From Alphaproteobacteria bacterium (GTDB lineage: Bacteria; Pseudomonadota; Alphaproteobacteria; Rhizobiales; Devosiaceae): a stretch of DNA of 5,337 nucleotides. A program made the translations under genes and the position numbers. Location: assembly GCA_018820005.1 (NCBI GenBank), contig JAHJOS010000713.1, positions 1-5,337 on the forward strand. Reading direction: 5' to 3'. Shown in pieces: positions 4,412-5,337 of the stretch. Positions within the stretch are counted from its first letter, which is position 1. Each line of letters opens with the position of its first letter. The notes beneath the pieces were generated by a model, which had not been told where the DNA came from, did no database searches, and worked only from the letters and a program-made list of their open reading frames with translations.

Positions 4412-5337
4412 TTACCACCAACGCTTTGGCGAAAAGTCCATGTCGGCGCTGCGCTCGATGACACGGGCGGCCGCAAACAGGGTTTCCTCGTCAAACGGCT
4501 TGCCGATCAGCTGCAGGCCGAGCGGAAGACCCTTGCCATCCTTGCCAGCGGGCACGGCAATGCCGGGCAGGCCAGCCATGTTGACGGTCACGGTGAAGAC
4601 GTCGTTGAGGTACATGGCGACCGGATCGGCCGCCAGAGCCTCATCGCCGATGCCAAAGGCCGCCGACGGTGTCGCCGGGGTCAGGATCGCGTCGACGCCG
4701 GCATGGAAGGCGTCATCGAAATCCTTCTTGATCAGCGTGCGCACCTTCTGTGCCTTGACGTAATAGGCGTCAAAGTAACCGGCAGACAGCACGTAGGTGC
4801 CGATCATGATGCGGCGCTTGACCTCACGGCCGAACCCGGCAGCGCGGGTCAGCTCATACATGTCGGTGATATCCTTGCCGGTGACGCGCAGGCCAAATTT
4901 GACGCCGTCGTAACGCGCCAGATTGGACGAGGCTTCGGCAGGGGCGACGATGTAATAGGCCGGCAGCGCATATTTGGTATGCGGCAGGCTGATATCCTTG
5001 ACCGTGGCGCCTTCGGCGCGCAGCCAGTCGAGGCCCTGGGTCCAGAGCTTTTCGATCTCGGCCGGCATACCGTCCTGGCGGTATTCGCGCGGCACGCCAA
5101 TGGTCAGACCCTTGACGCCGCGTTCGACGGCGGCGGCAAAATCGGGGACAGCGATATCAACGCTGGTGGAATCCTTGACGTCGAAACCGGACATGGAGGT
5201 CATCATCAGCGCGGCGTCTTCCACCGTGCGGGCGATCGGGCCGGCCTGATCGAGCGAGGAGGCAAAGGCCACCGTGCCCCAGCGCGAGCAGCGGCCATAG
5301 GTCGGCTTGATGCCCACGGTACCGGTGAAGGCAGCAG
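4412..5337 (-). CDS. gatA: Aspartyl/glutamyl-tRNA(Asn/Gln) amidotransferase subunit A, N-terminus outside window
   Basis: GatA is the amidase-signature subunit of cytosolic GatCAB. It hydrolyses glutamine and feeds the ammonia to GatB. The window holds the last 307 of roughly 490 residues. It begins AAFTGTVGIKPTYGR, the segment right after the family's GGSIRQP signature, so the catalytic Ser-cisSer-Lys triad lies just outside. FASSLDQAGP (24-33), PAEASSNLARYDGVKFG (132-148), GTYVLSAGYFDAYYVKAQKV (179-198), ILTPATPSAAF (217-227), GLPGIAVPAG (255-264) and LGLQLIGKPFDE (273-284) are all as expected, and it ends FSPKRWW, a tail I associate with alphaproteobacterial GatA. The in-frame GTG at 5317 is a conserved internal valine, not the start. 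The reading frame is intact. The next gene starts 3 nt downstream. gatB lies about 3.1 kb further on the same strand. Confidence 0.97.
   Translation of the reverse strand, partial: AAFTGTVGIKPTYGRCSRWGTVAFASSLDQAGPIARTVEDAALMMTSMSGFDVKDSTSVDIAVPDFAAAVERGVKGLTIGVPREYRQDGMPAEIEKLWTQGLDWLRAEGATVKDISLPHTKYALPAYYIVAPAEASSNLARYDGVKFGLRVTGKDITDMYELTRAAGFGREVKRRIMIGTYVLSAGYFDAYYVKAQKVRTLIKKDFDDAFHAGVDAILTPATPSAAFGIGDEALAADPVAMYLNDVFTVTVNMAGLPGIAVPAGKDGKGLPLGLQLIGKPFDEETLFAAARVIERSADMDFSPKRWW

Noticed and set aside
5315..5317. GTG as start of gatA
   Set aside because: It is the conserved Val inside TGTVGIKPTYGR; the reading frame continues to the window edge, with AAF upstream as in GatA.

Overview
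The window looks like ordinary chromosomal DNA of a GC-rich alphaproteobacterium. A Devosia-like member of the Hyphomicrobiales is my best guess, from the character of the GatA/GatB proteins and the general gene style; no species-level marker is present. Eight protein-coding genes account for most of the sequence. I see no rRNA, tRNA, CRISPR array, transposase or phage gene. I found no clearly new biological system; the most interesting material is a small opposite-strand block and several palindromes in non-coding gaps.

Layout on the minus strand, in transcription order (right to left): the C-terminal two thirds of gatA (5337 to 4412, start beyond the window); a 123-residue protein of unknown function starting 3 nt after the gatA stop (4408 to 4037); a 105-residue protein of unknown function (3926 to 3609); then, after the opposite-strand block, a PchB-like AroQ chorismate mutase (2209 to 1898), a GNAT acetyltransferase 13 nt downstream (1884 to 1375), and gatB (1288 leftwards, C-terminus beyond the window). 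GatA and GatB are two subunits of the GatCAB amidotransferase, which makes Gln-tRNA(Gln) and/or Asn-tRNA(Asn) from the misacylated Glu-/Asp-tRNAs.

Layout on the plus strand: yjhX (2484 to 2741), of the YjhX/TopAI family whose E. coli member inhibits topoisomerase I, and a six-helix DUF998 membrane protein (2946 to 3575). This block separates gatA from gatB by about 3.1 kb.

Non-coding structure: the 274-bp divergent gap between the chorismate mutase and yjhX holds three inverted repeats. One is a 49-nt nested hairpin in the presumed chorismate mutase leader. A hairpin sits over the yjhX stop codon. A perfect 16-bp inverted repeat with a 4-nt loop (2849 to 2884), probably a REP-like repeat, lies in front of the DUF998 gene. 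Four of the minus-strand genes whose starts can be seen begin with GTG or TTG, and for gatB the TTG is forced by an in-frame stop just upstream.
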